From: Pseudomonadota bacterium
GTDB taxonomy: Bacteria; Pseudomonadota; Gammaproteobacteria; Burkholderiales; Burkholderiaceae_C
DNA: 64,000 nucleotides
Reading direction: 5' to 3'
Assembly: GCA_018241265.1 (NCBI GenBank)
Contig: JAFEEF010000013.1
Coordinates: 1 to 64,000, forward strand
Shown: positions 8,664 to 17,058 of the stretch, one piece after another
Layout: each line of letters starts with the position of its first letter
How positions within the stretch are numbered: position 1 is the first letter of the stretch
Made by a program: the position numbers and the translations under genes
The notes under the pieces: model-generated
Told to the model about the DNA's origin: nothing
The model's database searches: none
The model's input: the letters and a program-made list of their open reading frames with translations, nothing else

Positions 8664-9370
8664 AGTCGCTGCTGCGCGCCGTAGGCCTGCATGCCTACTA
8701 CGGCAGCAGCCACGTGCTGCACGGCATCGACCTCGACATCGCTGCGGGCGAGGCGGTCGGCCTGCTCGGCCGCAACGGCATGGGCAAGACGACCTTGATC
8801 CGCACCTTGATGGGCTACCTGAAGCCGGCGCCCGGCCGGGTGCTGGTCGATGGCGTCGACGTGACCGGCCATGCGCCCGAGAAGATGGCGCGCCTCGGCA
8901 TCGGCTACGTGCCCGAAGGGCGCGGCATCTTCCCGAACCTGACGGTGCGCGAGAACCTCGCGATGTGCGCCCGCGCCGGCGTCGACGGCCGGCGCGACTG
9001 GACCTATGACCGCGTGCTGCAGACCTTCCCGCGTCTCGCCGAACGGCTCGCGCACGGCGGCCAGCAACTGTCGGGCGGCGAGCAGCAGATGCTCGCGATC
9101 GGCCGCGCGTTGCTGACGAACCCGCGCCTCCTGATCCTCGACGAAGCCACCGAAGGCCTCGCGCCGCTCGTCGTCGCCGAGATCTGGCGCGTGATCGGCA
9201 CGATCCGCGAAACCGGCATCGCGACCTTGGTGGTCGACCGCGACTGGCATCAGGTGCTCGCGCATACCGATCGCGCGACCGTGCTGCAGAAGGGACAGGC
9301 GGCGCTCGCGGCGGCGTCGTCGGAGCTGATGCACGCGCCGGCGCGCGTCGCGGCGCTTCTCGGCGTTTGA
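8660..9370 (+). CDS. ABC transporter ATP-binding protein (LivF-like)
   Basis: A 236-residue ATPase with Walker A GRNGMGKTT, signature LSGGEQQMLAIGRAL and Walker B LILDEATEGL, typical of LivF. It begins at the ATG at 8660, sharing ATGA with the livG-like stop. It is the last gene of the hydrolase-transporter operon: no substrate-binding protein gene is found up- or downstream on this strand, so that fifth part must be encoded elsewhere. Confidence 0.88.
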   Translation: MKSLLRAVGLHAYYGSSHVLHGIDLDIAAGEAVGLLGRNGMGKTTLIRTLMGYLKPAPGRVLVDGVDVTGHAPEKMARLGIGYVPEGRGIFPNLTVRENLAMCARAGVDGRRDWTYDRVLQTFPRLAERLAHGGQQLSGGEQQMLAIGRALLTNPRLLILDEATEGLAPLVVAEIWRVIGTIRETGIATLVVDRDWHQVLAHTDRATVLQKGQAALAAASSELMHAPARVAALLGV

Positions 9371-9382
9371 TCGCGCGGGCCC

Positions 9383-9871
9383 TCAGCCGCCGTCGATCTC
9401 CACCTCCGCCTCCACCTCGACCGGAATGTCGAACGGCAGCTCCGCCATGCCGACGGCGCTGCGCGCATGCGCACCGGCTTCCGGTCCCCAGAGCTTGAGG
9501 ATCAGGTCGGAGAAGCCGTTCATCACGCTCGGCTGGCGGTTGAAGCCCGGGGCCGAGTTGATCATGCCGAAGATGCGCAGCCAGGCCGTCACGCGGTCGA
9601 GGTCGCCGAGCTCGCGCTTCAGGCTGCCGAGCACCGACAGCGCGACGAGCTTGGCGGCCGCATAGCCTTGCTCGACCGTGAGGTTGCGGCCGAGCTTGCC
9701 GAGCGGGCCGGCGATCACGCCGTCGGGCAGTTGCGGGCCGTGCCCGGAGACGAGCGCGCGCTTGCCGCTGATGCGCACGAAGCGGAACGGCAGGACCACG
9801 CCGGCCGGCGGCTTCACCGGTTCGGGCAGCACGAGCCCGAGCGCCTCGAGCTGTTGTTCGATCTTCGCCAT
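9383..9871 (-). CDS. RidA family protein
   Basis: A 162-residue protein of the RidA/YjgF/UK114 superfamily, small trimeric proteins many of which hydrolyse reactive enamine/imine intermediates. Visible features are FVRISGKRALVSGHGPQLPDG near the start, the internal region LGDLDRVTAWLRIFGMINSA and a C-terminal RSAVGMAELPFDIPVEVEAE, which holds the conserved Arg of the active pocket. It is longer than the classical 128-residue RidA, so it belongs to a different subgroup. It converges on the ABC operon with a 12-base gap and has an AAGGAGA Shine-Dalgarno before the ATG at 9871. Confidence 0.85.
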   Translation of the reverse strand: MAKIEQQLEALGLVLPEPVKPPAGVVLPFRFVRISGKRALVSGHGPQLPDGVIAGPLGKLGRNLTVEQGYAAAKLVALSVLGSLKRELGDLDRVTAWLRIFGMINSAPGFNRQPSVMNGFSDLILKLWGPEAGAHARSAVGMAELPFDIPVEVEAEVEIDGG

Positions 9872-9914
9872 GCATCGTCTCCTTGTGGTTGTCGAACGGA
9901 AAGCCCCGGGAAGA

Positions 9915-10481
9915 CTACTCCTGCTGCCGCGCCCGCCACGCGTCGCGGCCGAGCCGGTAGAGGCAATGCAGCCGCAGCGCGTGGCCTTCGGGCACGCCGG
10001 GGTGCTCGAAGTCCTCGGCCGGATCGTTCGTCATGCCGATGCGTTCCATCACGGCACGCGAGCGCCGGTTGTCGAGCGCGGTGAACGACACGATCTCGGC
10101 CAGCCCGATCGTGTCGAAGCCGATCGCGAGCGACGCCCGCGCCGCCTCGCTGGCAAAGCCGTGGCCCCAATGCGCGCGCGCCAGCCGCCAGCCGATCTCG
10201 ACGCACGGCGAGCACGGCAAGGTGCGACGCGGCACGCTCAAGCCGACGAAGCCGATGAACTCGCCGCTGTCGCGCCGCTCGACCGCCCAGTTGCTCCAGC
10301 CGCGCTCGTCCAGCTGCGCCTGCCACGCGGCGATGCCGGCATCGCTGGCCTCGCGCGAGATCGCTGCCGGGAAGTACTCCATGACCGTCGGATCGGCATT
10401 GAGCGCCGCGAACGGTGCGCGATCGGCGTCGCGCCAGCCCCGCAGGCGCAGGCGCGGCGTCGTCGCTTCGATGGCAGGCAT
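9915..10481 (-). CDS. GNAT family N-acetyltransferase (RimJ/RimL-like)
   Basis: A 188-residue acetyltransferase of the GNAT fold, RimJ/RimL type. It opens with TPRLRLRGWRDADRAPFAAL and carries the acetyl-CoA-binding region EIGWRLARAHWGHGFASEAA followed by NRRSRAVMERIGM, both hallmarks of this subgroup. The likely role is N-acetylation of a protein N-terminus, a small amine or an antibiotic; the substrate is not deducible. I chose the ATG at 10481 (MPAIEATTPRLRLR); the frame upstream of it overlaps the thioredoxin-like gene and is not conserved. Confidence 0.85.
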   Translation of the reverse strand: MPAIEATTPRLRLRGWRDADRAPFAALNADPTVMEYFPAAISREASDAGIAAWQAQLDERGWSNWAVERRDSGEFIGFVGLSVPRRTLPCSPCVEIGWRLARAHWGHGFASEAARASLAIGFDTIGLAEIVSFTALDNRRSRAVMERIGMTNDPAEDFEHPGVPEGHALRLHCLYRLGRDAWRARQQE

Positions 10482-10513
10482 GGCGCGCGTCAGCCCATGC
10501 GCAGGAAGGTTCG

Positions 10514-10984
10514 TCAGTGCGCCGCCTGGGCATTGCCGGCCGCGCGCTTCAGCAGCCGGTAGATGCCGTCTTCGCTCATGTGGCGCGCGTCGGCCAGTTC
10601 GCCCGCGCGCGTCGCATAGAGGATGCGGTTGTCCGGCGACAGCACCACCGCGGCGGGGATGCCCTTCTTGATCGGGTTGCCGTACGCCTTGGCGATGTCG
10701 AGGTTGCGATCGAAGTTGCCGACGTCGACCTTGACGACCTTGAACTCGCGCGCGATCAGCTCGGCGCTGCGGCCGGCTTTCAACGCCTTGTCGAGCGCGC
10801 GGCAGTCTTCGCACCAGTTGGCGCCGAAGACGACGAGCACCGGCTCGTGGCTCGCCTGCGCGGCGCTCAGCGTGCGGGCGAGGTCGGCCTTGGCATCGGC
10901 GGTTTCGTCGTACGGCAGGCTGGCGGCACCCGCGCCGAACGCCAGACAGGCCACGAAGGCAGCGAGCAGCGGCAATCCACGCAT
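10514..10984 (-). CDS. Exported thioredoxin-like protein
   Basis: A 156-residue protein with an N-terminal signal peptide (MRGLPLLAAFVACLAFGAGA) and a thioredoxin-like domain. The active-site motif is ANWCEDCRALDKAL, so the pair is Cys-Glu-Asp-Cys and not the CGPC of thioredoxin. The typical cis-Pro lies in KKGIPAAVV. It probably acts in periplasmic disulfide handling. A start 13 codons upstream at 11023 (MYRLASWSL) is also open; neither has a strong Shine-Dalgarno, and the shorter form gives the more normal signal peptide. Confidence 0.8.
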   Translation of the reverse strand: MRGLPLLAAFVACLAFGAGAASLPYDETADAKADLARTLSAAQASHEPVLVVFGANWCEDCRALDKALKAGRSAELIAREFKVVKVDVGNFDRNLDIAKAYGNPIKKGIPAAVVLSPDNRILYATRAGELADARHMSEDGIYRLLKRAAGNAQAAH

Positions 10985-11052
10985 CGTCGATCCGGACAGT
11001 GACCAGGAGGCGAGACGATACATCGTGTGCCGCCGCCGCGTGTCACGCAATG

Positions 11053-11922
11053 TCAAGCAGCATCGATGGCCGCGAGGTCGCCGGCGCACCACCGGCGCTC
11101 GGCCTCGGGCACCTGCTGGAGTTGCGCGTGGGCGCGCTCGCGCGCTGCATCGGAGTCCGCGTGCCGGCCGGCGCCGCGGGCCGCCAGCGCCAGCGCCGCA
11201 TGCGCGAAGAAGCGCTCGAACGGCGGCGCATCGTGCGTCTCGCAGACGGCGATGCAGCGCCGCGCATGCTCGATCGCGGCATCGAACTCGCCGGCCTGGA
11301 TCAGGCTGCGCGCCAGGCGGTATTCGGCACGCTCTTCCTCCAGCCAGCCGCCGGCCAGCTTCCAGTAGACGAGGCCGGCATGCGCAGCGGTCAGCATCGC
11401 GGCGGTCTGGCCGGGCGTGCGGTCGGTCTTCTCCTCGAGCGCCGCGGCGAGGTTGTTGCCGGCGACCGCGAGGGTGCGCGTGGCCGCCGCATCGAGCGTG
11501 GCGTGCTGGCCGACCGCGAGCGCGTCGTCGAACGCGACGCCGGCACGATCCCACTGCTGCCGTCCGGCCAGGGCCGATGCGGCGATGCACAGTGCCGCGA
11601 CGCGTCCGGCCGGCGCCAGGCCGTCGAGCGCGGCCGCATCGCCCTTCGCATGGGCGAGCGCGGCGGTGTGGCGCACCAGCACCGTGTCGACGTCATCGCT
11701 GCCGTCCCATGCCGGCAAGCCGCGCAGCTTCGCCAGCAGCGCGGCGCCGTCGTCCCAGCGGCCGAGGTGCTCGCCGTAGACGTGGGTCGTCAGGCGCGCA
11801 TACGGCGCGATGTCCGCGGCGCGCCGGATGAGGGCCAGCGCATCCGGCAGGCGGCGTGCGATGCCTTCCGGATCGTCGGCATGCTCGTTCCAGGCGGTGT
11901 CGAGGAAGGCTTGCAGGCTCAT
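11053..11922 (-). CDS. TPR-like helical repeat protein of unknown function
   Basis: A 289-residue soluble protein built of helical, Ala-rich segments resembling tetratricopeptide repeats, for example WDRAGVAFDDALAVGQHATL and AEYRLARSLIQAGEFDAAIE followed by AVCETHDAPPFERFFAHAAL. No catalytic motif or signal peptide is visible. I chose the ATG at 11922 (MSLQAFLDTAWNEHAD), because the frame upstream to 12018 is made of a short tandem repeat. Its function cannot be named; a protein-protein interaction role is likely from the fold. Confidence 0.7.
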   Translation of the reverse strand: MSLQAFLDTAWNEHADDPEGIARRLPDALALIRRAADIAPYARLTTHVYGEHLGRWDDGAALLAKLRGLPAWDGSDDVDTVLVRHTAALAHAKGDAAALDGLAPAGRVAALCIAASALAGRQQWDRAGVAFDDALAVGQHATLDAAATRTLAVAGNNLAAALEEKTDRTPGQTAAMLTAAHAGLVYWKLAGGWLEEERAEYRLARSLIQAGEFDAAIEHARRCIAVCETHDAPPFERFFAHAALALAARGAGRHADSDAARERAHAQLQQVPEAERRWCAGDLAAIDAA

Positions 11923-11967
11923 GTCGGCGGGGACTGTCGGGCGGGGCGGCGATTTTCGCAGGACGGC

Positions 11968-12003
11968 GGCACGACAGCGGCACGACAGCGGCACGACAGC
12001 GGC
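11968..12003. repeat. 11-base tandem repeat, three copies plus three bases
   Basis: The unit GGCACGACAGC is repeated three times without change from 11968 to 12000, followed by GGC. It lies between the divergent TPR-like gene and the hydrolase at 12042, where it fills most of the shared upstream region. Such a repeat can change in copy number by slippage. Confidence 0.85.
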
Positions 12004-12041
12004 AAAATCGCGCGCCATTGCCGCTGTTTGTCTGCCTTGCC

Positions 12042-12893
12042 ATGCTGATCGCGATCGAACCGGGCGTGCGCCTCTATGTCGACATCGAAGGCCCGGGCCT
12101 CGTGCCCGACGGCCCGGCGATGCGCGAGCGGCCGACCCTGGTGCTGCTGCACGGCGGCCCCGGCTTCGACCACACGAGCTTCAAGCCGCTGTTCTCGCGC
12201 CTGGCGGACATCGCGCAGATCGTCTACGTCGACCACCGCGGCCACGGCCGCAGCGATCCGCGGCCTGCGGCCGAATGGACGCTCGACACCTTTGCCGACG
12301 ACGTCGTGCGCCTGTGCGACGTGCTCGGCATCGTCAAGCCGATAGTGCTCGGCCAGTCGTTCGGCGGCTTCGTCGCGCAGCGCTACATCGCGCGCCACCC
12401 GAACCATGCGGCCAAGGTGATCCTGTCCAGCACGTCGCCGGCGTTGAACCTGCCGCGCAAGCTCGCGATGTTCGAGCGCCTCGGCGGACCGGCTGCGCGA
12501 GACGCCGCCGAGCGCTTCTGGTCCGCGCCCGACGCCGCGACCTGGGCGGTCTACAGCGAGCACTGCCGGCCGCTCTACAACACGCGGCCGCCGGCCGATC
12601 CCGACGCGACCCGGCGTGGCCGCTTCAACGAGACGATCCTCTACACGTCCGCGAGCGGCGAGCAGCAGACGATGAATCTGCTGCCCGGACTCGCCGCCGC
12701 GGCCTGCCCGGTGCTCGTGATGGCAGGCGAACTCGATCCGGTCTGCCCACTCGACGATGCGAAGGACATCGTCGCGGCGCTCCCGGCGCAGTGGGTGCAG
12801 TTCGCGAAGTTCGCCAATGCAGGCCATGGCGCATGGCGCGACGAGCCCGATGCGGCGCTCGCGGAGCTGCGACGCTTCCTGCTCGAAGCCTAG
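12042..12893 (+). CDS. Alpha/beta hydrolase, proline iminopeptidase-like
   Basis: A 283-residue alpha/beta hydrolase. The oxyanion-hole motif LLHGGPGFDH, the segment YVDHRGHGRSD and the nucleophile elbow GQSFGGFVAQ match proline iminopeptidase-type hydrolases; the acid is likely in MAGELDPVCP and the His in NAGHGAWRDEP. The substrate is uncertain and could be a peptide, amide or ester. Its stop codon overlaps the stop of the convergent ferredoxin reductase gene by four bases. Confidence 0.82.
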   Translation: MLIAIEPGVRLYVDIEGPGLVPDGPAMRERPTLVLLHGGPGFDHTSFKPLFSRLADIAQIVYVDHRGHGRSDPRPAAEWTLDTFADDVVRLCDVLGIVKPIVLGQSFGGFVAQRYIARHPNHAAKVILSSTSPALNLPRKLAMFERLGGPAARDAAERFWSAPDAATWAVYSEHCRPLYNTRPPADPDATRRGRFNETILYTSASGEQQTMNLLPGLAAAACPVLVMAGELDPVCPLDDAKDIVAALPAQWVQFAKFANAGHGAWRDEPDAALAELRRFLLEA

Positions 12894-14113
12894 AGAAACG
12901 CCTTCAGCGCCGTTGCCGGATCGCAAGCTGCGTCGGGCGTCGGGCTCTTGCCGGCTTCGAGCAGCTTGCGCGCGGTCAGGTGGTCCATCGGCGCGTTGAC
13001 GGATTCGACGCACACCAGCCGGTCGCCGGCGTAGTGCAGGATCGAGAAGCTCGCCGGATCGGCGCCGGGCCGGCGATGGCGCGCGCCTTCGGCCGGCACG
13101 AGGCCGGCCATCTGCAGACGCATCGCGCCTTGCTCGGACCAGAACCACGGCAGTGCGCCGTAAGGCTCGTCGCGCCCGAGCAGCGTCGCGACCGCCGCGC
13201 GCGCCTGGTCGTTCGCGTTCTGTACCGACTCGAGCCGGAGGCGGCGCGACGGGTCGCGCGGATCGGGAAACGACGCGCAGTCGCCGATCGCCAGCACGCG
13301 CGGATCGGAGGTGCGCAAGCGCGCATCGACGATGATGCCGTTGTCGCAGGCGATGCCGGCATCGCTCGCGAGGTCGTGGCGCGGTGTCGCGCCGATGCCG
13401 AGCAGCAGCACGTCCACCGGCATGCGCTGGCCGTCGACGCTCAGCGCCGTGAGCCGATCGCCGTCGACCTCGAAGCCGCCGGCCGCGACGCCGGTCCGCA
13501 CGTCGATGCCGGCGGCGCGGTGCGTCGCGAGCACGTGCTCGGCAAGCTCGGGGGACAGCGAGCGCATCAGCAGGCGCGGCAGGGCTTCGAGCACGGTGAC
13601 GTCCTTGCCGAGCGCACGTGCGCTGGCCGCGACCTCGAGGCCGATGAAGCCGCCGCCGAGCACGGTCAGGTGCTGCGCGTCGGCGAGCCGCGACCGCAAT
13701 CGGTCGGCATCCGCGGCGCTGCGCAGCACCAGCACGTTGCTCAGCCCTGCCGGCAGCTGCGGCAGCAGACGGGCATGTGATCCGGTGGCCAGCACGAGCC
13801 GGGCGTAGGGCAGTTCGCGGCCCGATGCCAGACGCACGCGTTGCGCTGCGCGGTCGATCGCGACGGCGCGATCGCCGCGGTGCAGCGTGATGCCGGCCTG
13901 CCGGTACCAGTCATCGGCACGATGCGCTTGCAGTGCCTGCTCGGGCTGCTTCAGGTAGGCCTTCGACAAGGGCGGCCGGTGGTAGGGCAGCTCCGGCTCG
14001 TCGCAGACGAGGTGCACGCGCGCGCCGAGGCCGGCTTCGGCCAGGCCTGCACAGAGCTGCGCGCCGGCATGGCCGCCGCCGATGATGACGATGGGTCCGT
14101 CGTTGTCTGCCAC
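12890..14113 (-). CDS. FAD-dependent ferredoxin/rubredoxin reductase
   Basis: A 407-residue flavoprotein of the ferredoxin reductase family that passes electrons from NAD(P)H to a ferredoxin, usually for an oxygenase. It has an N-terminal FAD-binding motif IVIIGGGHAGAQLCAGL, PYHRPPLSKAYL, an NAD-binding motif TVLGGGFIGLEVAASA in the middle, and AIGDCASFPDP for FAD near residue 290. The start is a GTG at 14113 with a near-perfect AAGGAGG Shine-Dalgarno; the longer frame has no support. No ferredoxin or oxygenase is adjacent, so its partner is unknown. Confidence 0.87.
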   Translation of the reverse strand: MADNDGPIVIIGGGHAGAQLCAGLAEAGLGARVHLVCDEPELPYHRPPLSKAYLKQPEQALQAHRADDWYRQAGITLHRGDRAVAIDRAAQRVRLASGRELPYARLVLATGSHARLLPQLPAGLSNVLVLRSAADADRLRSRLADAQHLTVLGGGFIGLEVAASARALGKDVTVLEALPRLLMRSLSPELAEHVLATHRAAGIDVRTGVAAGGFEVDGDRLTALSVDGQRMPVDVLLLGIGATPRHDLASDAGIACDNGIIVDARLRTSDPRVLAIGDCASFPDPRDPSRRLRLESVQNANDQARAAVATLLGRDEPYGALPWFWSEQGAMRLQMAGLVPAEGARHRRPGADPASFSILHYAGDRLVCVESVNAPMDHLTARKLLEAGKSPTPDAACDPATALKAFL

Positions 14114-14138
14114 GCGTGGCCTCCTTGGTGCGGTCGGA

Positions 14139-14624
14139 TCAGGGCGCCGATGCGGGCGGGGCCGGCGGTATCGGGCGCGGCGGCATCGGAGGCCGGCGCG
14201 GCGCACGGGCACGCGCCGATTCGAGCACGCGCTCGTCGAGCGCCTCGAACTCCTTCAGCAGACCGGCGCACGCGGCGGCGGGGGCTTCGCAGATCGAGGC
14301 CGTGTCCATCGCCACATCGCCGTCCGGACTGCGCCGGATGATGCGTCGCACGACGGCGGGATAGGCCGCATGCGTCTTCGGCGTGAACGACCACTGGGCC
14401 GACGCCATCGGCTCGTTGACGATGACCCAGCCGTCATCGGAATGCGTGACGATCGTGCTCTCGCCGTCGCGCGCTTGCAGCGCCTGCAATGCGGCGGCCA
14501 CGGTCGGATAGCCGATCGCCGGCGCGGAGGCCGGTGGTGCGGGCGGGGCGGGCCGCGTCTGCGCGAACGCCGTGGCGGCGGCTCCGAGCACCGCCGCGAG
14601 GAGGAGGGGACGTGGTGACTTCAT
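14139..14624 (-). CDS. Exported protein of unknown function with a proline-rich tail
   Basis: A 161-residue protein with a clear signal peptide (MKSPRPLLLAAVLGAAATAFAQ) and a Pro/Ala-rich stretch after the cleavage site. The middle (residues 38-130) looks globular, with GDGESTIVTHS-like and DDGWVIVNEPMASAQWSFTP segments, and the C-terminus ends in a Pro-rich RRPPMPPRPIPPAPPASAP. I do not recognise a family. It precedes the ferredoxin reductase by 25 bases on the same strand. Confidence 0.65.
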   Translation of the reverse strand: MKSPRPLLLAAVLGAAATAFAQTRPAPPAPPASAPAIGYPTVAAALQALQARDGESTIVTHSDDGWVIVNEPMASAQWSFTPKTHAAYPAVVRRIIRRSPDGDVAMDTASICEAPAAACAGLLKEFEALDERVLESARARAPRRPPMPPRPIPPAPPASAP

Positions 14625-14732
14625 GCGCCCGATGCTAGCGACTCGCCGATGCGGGAAATCCCCACAGCGCTCACTATCGGTCGGCTTGGCGATGATCGAC
14701 GGCGCCCGACACCCCAACGACCGCAGGCCGAC

Positions 14733-14894
14733 ATGAACCCCCTCCGAATCTACGCTCGCATGCTTCTCGCGCTGATCGCCGGCGCGCTCGCGGCCGGCTG
14801 CGCCGAGGCCCCCCACTCCTATGGGGCCGCGCCCATCATCAGCGGCGTGCCGTCGGGCTACGACACGCGCAAGGAGGAGGCGCGCGGCCGCTGA
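14733..14894 (+). CDS. Small lipoprotein, 53 residues
   Basis: A 53-residue protein with a lipoprotein signal: MNPLRIYARMLLALIAGAL followed by the lipobox LAAGC near residue 21. The mature part is about 30 residues and ends in basic/acidic residues (YDTRKEEARGR). The signal and GC-rich third codon positions support it as a real gene, but no family is recognised. It is divergent from the exported protein gene and converges on the aldolase gene. Confidence 0.6.
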   Translation: MNPLRIYARMLLALIAGALAAGCAEAPHSYGAAPIISGVPSGYDTRKEEARGR

Positions 14895-14909
14895 CGGCTG
14901 CGCGCGGGG

Positions 14910-15926
14910 TCAGTCGGCTTCCGACGCGACGTCGTAGCGGCCGGTGCTCGCCGCGCTGTTGAGACGAGCGCGCTTCAGCAACGCCGCCTGTGCGGTGGCC
15001 CGCTGCGCCGCGTCGCCGCGCCATGCCTTCAGCACCGGATCCTGCAGCGCCCGGCCGTACGAGAAGCTGAGCCGCCACGGCAACGGTCCGCTGCGGTTCA
15101 TGGCGTCGAGATGCGCCGTCGCTTCTTCGGGGCCCTGGCCGCCCGACAGGAACACGACGCCGGGCACGGCCGGCGGCACGCTGCGGCGCAAGACCCGCAG
15201 CGTCGCGTCGGCGACCGCCGGCACCGACGTCGCGGCGTGCCTTTGCCCCGGCACGATCATGTTCGGCTTCAGCAGCATGCCCTCGAGCGCGACACGGTGG
15301 CGGTAGAGCGCATGAAAGACCGCGTGCTGCACCGCCTCGGTAACCTCGGCGCAGCGCTCGAAGGTGTGGCCGCCGTCGCTCAGCACCTCGGGCTCGACGA
15401 TGGGCACGATGCCTTCGGCCTGGCAGATCGCCGCATAGCGCGCCAGCGCCTCGGCATTCGCACGGATCGCAAGGCGGCTCGGCAACTCGTCCGAAACGTT
15501 GTAGACCGCACGCCATTTCGCGAAGCGCGCGCCCTGCTTGCGGTAGCCCTGCAGCCGCTGCGCCAGGCCGTCGAGACCTTCGGTGATGTCGTCGCCCGGC
15601 GCGCCGGCCAGTGCCACCTTGCCCCGGTCGACCTTGATGCCCGGCACGATGCCGAGGCGCGCGGCGAGCTGCGGCAGCGGCGTGCCGTCGGCCGCTGCCT
15701 GGCCCAGCGTCTCCTCGTACAGGATGATCCCGGAGATGTAGCGGCCGAGATCCGGCGTCGAGATCAGCAGCTCGCGGTAGGCGCGCCGGTGCTCCCCGGT
15801 CGATGCGAGGCCGACGGCATCGAATCGCTTCGCGATCGTGCCGCTGCTCTCGTCCGCCGCCAGGATGCCTTTGCCGGGTGCCGTGAGCGCCGCGACGGTG
15901 GCTTGCAGCTCGTGCAGGGTGTCCAT
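14910..15926 (-). CDS. Fructose-bisphosphate aldolase, class I
   Basis: A 338-residue class I (Schiff-base) aldolase that cleaves fructose 1,6-bisphosphate into two triose phosphates. Evidence includes GKGILAADESSGTIAKRF near the start, SGIILYEETLGQ, GIKVDRGKV, the region around GIVPIVEPEVL, and the Schiff-base Lys in GMLLKPNMIVPG. Class I aldolase of the eukaryote-like type is present in many proteobacteria in addition to class II. It is transcribed in the same direction as thyA, 42 bases downstream of it. Confidence 0.93.
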   Translation of the reverse strand: MDTLHELQATVAALTAPGKGILAADESSGTIAKRFDAVGLASTGEHRRAYRELLISTPDLGRYISGIILYEETLGQAAADGTPLPQLAARLGIVPGIKVDRGKVALAGAPGDDITEGLDGLAQRLQGYRKQGARFAKWRAVYNVSDELPSRLAIRANAEALARYAAICQAEGIVPIVEPEVLSDGGHTFERCAEVTEAVQHAVFHALYRHRVALEGMLLKPNMIVPGQRHAATSVPAVADATLRVLRRSVPPAVPGVVFLSGGQGPEEATAHLDAMNRSGPLPWRLSFSYGRALQDPVLKAWRGDAAQRATAQAALLKRARLNSAASTGRYDVASEAD

Positions 15927-15968
15927 CGCGCGAGTATCCGCGCGCTTGGAAATCCCTGCCGCGATCTC

Positions 15969-16943
15969 CTAGACGGCCATCGGCGCGGTCAGCGGCGCGT
16001 GGTGCCGGTAGCCGACGAGGCTGAAGTCCGACGGCTCGACCTGCTGCAGCCACTCCGGTGCGTAGACACCGGTCGTCGCGTAGTCCGGCACGCGCTCGGA
16101 GATCGCCAGGCGCGGCGCCGGGTAGGGCTCGCGCGTCAGCTGCTCGCGCAGCATCTCGACATGGCTCTCGTAGATGTGCGCATCGCCGACGAAATAGCTG
16201 AACCAGCGCGGCTGGAAGCCGGTGAGGCGTCCCACGAGGTGCAGCAAGGCGGCGCCTTCGGTCAGGTTGAACGGCGTGCCGAGGCCGAGGTCGTTGCTGC
16301 GCACGTACAGGCACAGCGAGATCTCGCGCTTGCCGGCATTCGGCAGGAACTGGTAGAGCAGGTGACACGGCGGCAGCGCCATCTCGTCGAGCTGCGCCCA
16401 GTTCCAGCCGTGGAAGAGGATGCGCCGATCGGACGGGGAGTCGATGATCGTGTCGAGGCACTGCCGCAACTGGTCGATCGCCTTGTAGAGCAGCACCTGC
16501 GGCTGTCCGTCCTCGCCGGTGCTGCGTCCGACTTCGCGGTAGCCGCGCGATGTCGCATCGGCGATCTGCGCGGCGGCGTCGGCATCGAGCAGCTTGTAGG
16601 CCGGCCAGGCGCGCCATTGCACGCCATAGACGGGGCCGAGGTCGTCGGTGCCGAGCCGGTACGGGTTGTCGAGCCAGGCGCGGTTCTCGTTCGCGTTCTG
16701 GTCCCACACCTTGGAGCCGAGCGCGCGGAAGTCGGCGGCGCTGCGTGCGCCGCGCAGAAAGCCGACCAGCTCGCCGATGGCCGACTTGAACGCCAGCTTC
16801 TTCGTCGTGACCGCCGGGAAGCCTTCGGCGAGGTCGAAGCGCAGCATCGCGCCGGGCAGGCTCAAGGTGCGGATGCCGGTGCGGTTGGTCTGCCATGCGC
16901 CTTCGTCGAAGACGCTGCGGACGAGATCGAGATACTGCTTCAT
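15969..16943 (-). CDS. thyA: Thymidylate synthase ThyA
   Basis: Thymidylate synthase converts dUMP to dTMP using methylene-tetrahydrofolate. The start [20 protein letters not shown], the nucleophile motif PPCHLLYQF and the C-terminal [17 protein letters not shown] are diagnostic. At 324 residues it is about 60 longer than the E. coli enzyme: an extra segment lies after [13 protein letters not shown], as found in a long ThyA subgroup. I chose the ATG at 16943; a start 7 codons upstream is also open. Confidence 0.95.
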   Translation of the reverse strand: MKQYLDLVRSVFDEGAWQTNRTGIRTLSLPGAMLRFDLAEGFPAVTTKKLAFKSAIGELVGFLRGARSAADFRALGSKVWDQNANENRAWLDNPYRLGTDDLGPVYGVQWRAWPAYKLLDADAAAQIADATSRGYREVGRSTGEDGQPQVLLYKAIDQLRQCLDTIIDSPSDRRILFHGWNWAQLDEMALPPCHLLYQFLPNAGKREISLCLYVRSNDLGLGTPFNLTEGAALLHLVGRLTGFQPRWFSYFVGDAHIYESHVEMLREQLTREPYPAPRLAISERVPDYATTGVYAPEWLQQVEPSDFSLVGYRHHAPLTAPMAV

Positions 16944-17002
16944 CGGCGCCTCTTGGTGAGGCACCGATTATCAAGCCGTTGCGCGGATCCGGCTCCGCCG
17001 GT

Positions 17003-17038
17003 CCGCTGCAAGCGTCCGTTCGGGGACGCTTGCAGCGG
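17003..17038 (-). terminator. Perfect 15-base hairpin after the OmpA-type lipoprotein gene
   Basis: CCGCTGCAAGCGTCC (17003-17017) pairs perfectly with 17024-17038 around a six-base loop. It lies 20 bases beyond the stop of the OmpA-type gene and before thyA on the same strand. There is no run of U on either side, so it may need a factor, or protect the message end. The stem is read directly; the role is inferred. Confidence 0.5.
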
Positions 17039-17058
17039 AGACCAGGGGCTCACGTCAA

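Noticed and set aside
17003..17038. Small regulatory RNA between thyA and the OmpA-type gene
   Set aside because: The perfect hairpin invited this, but there is no promoter before it and no U run, so a 3' hairpin of the lipoprotein message is the simpler reading.
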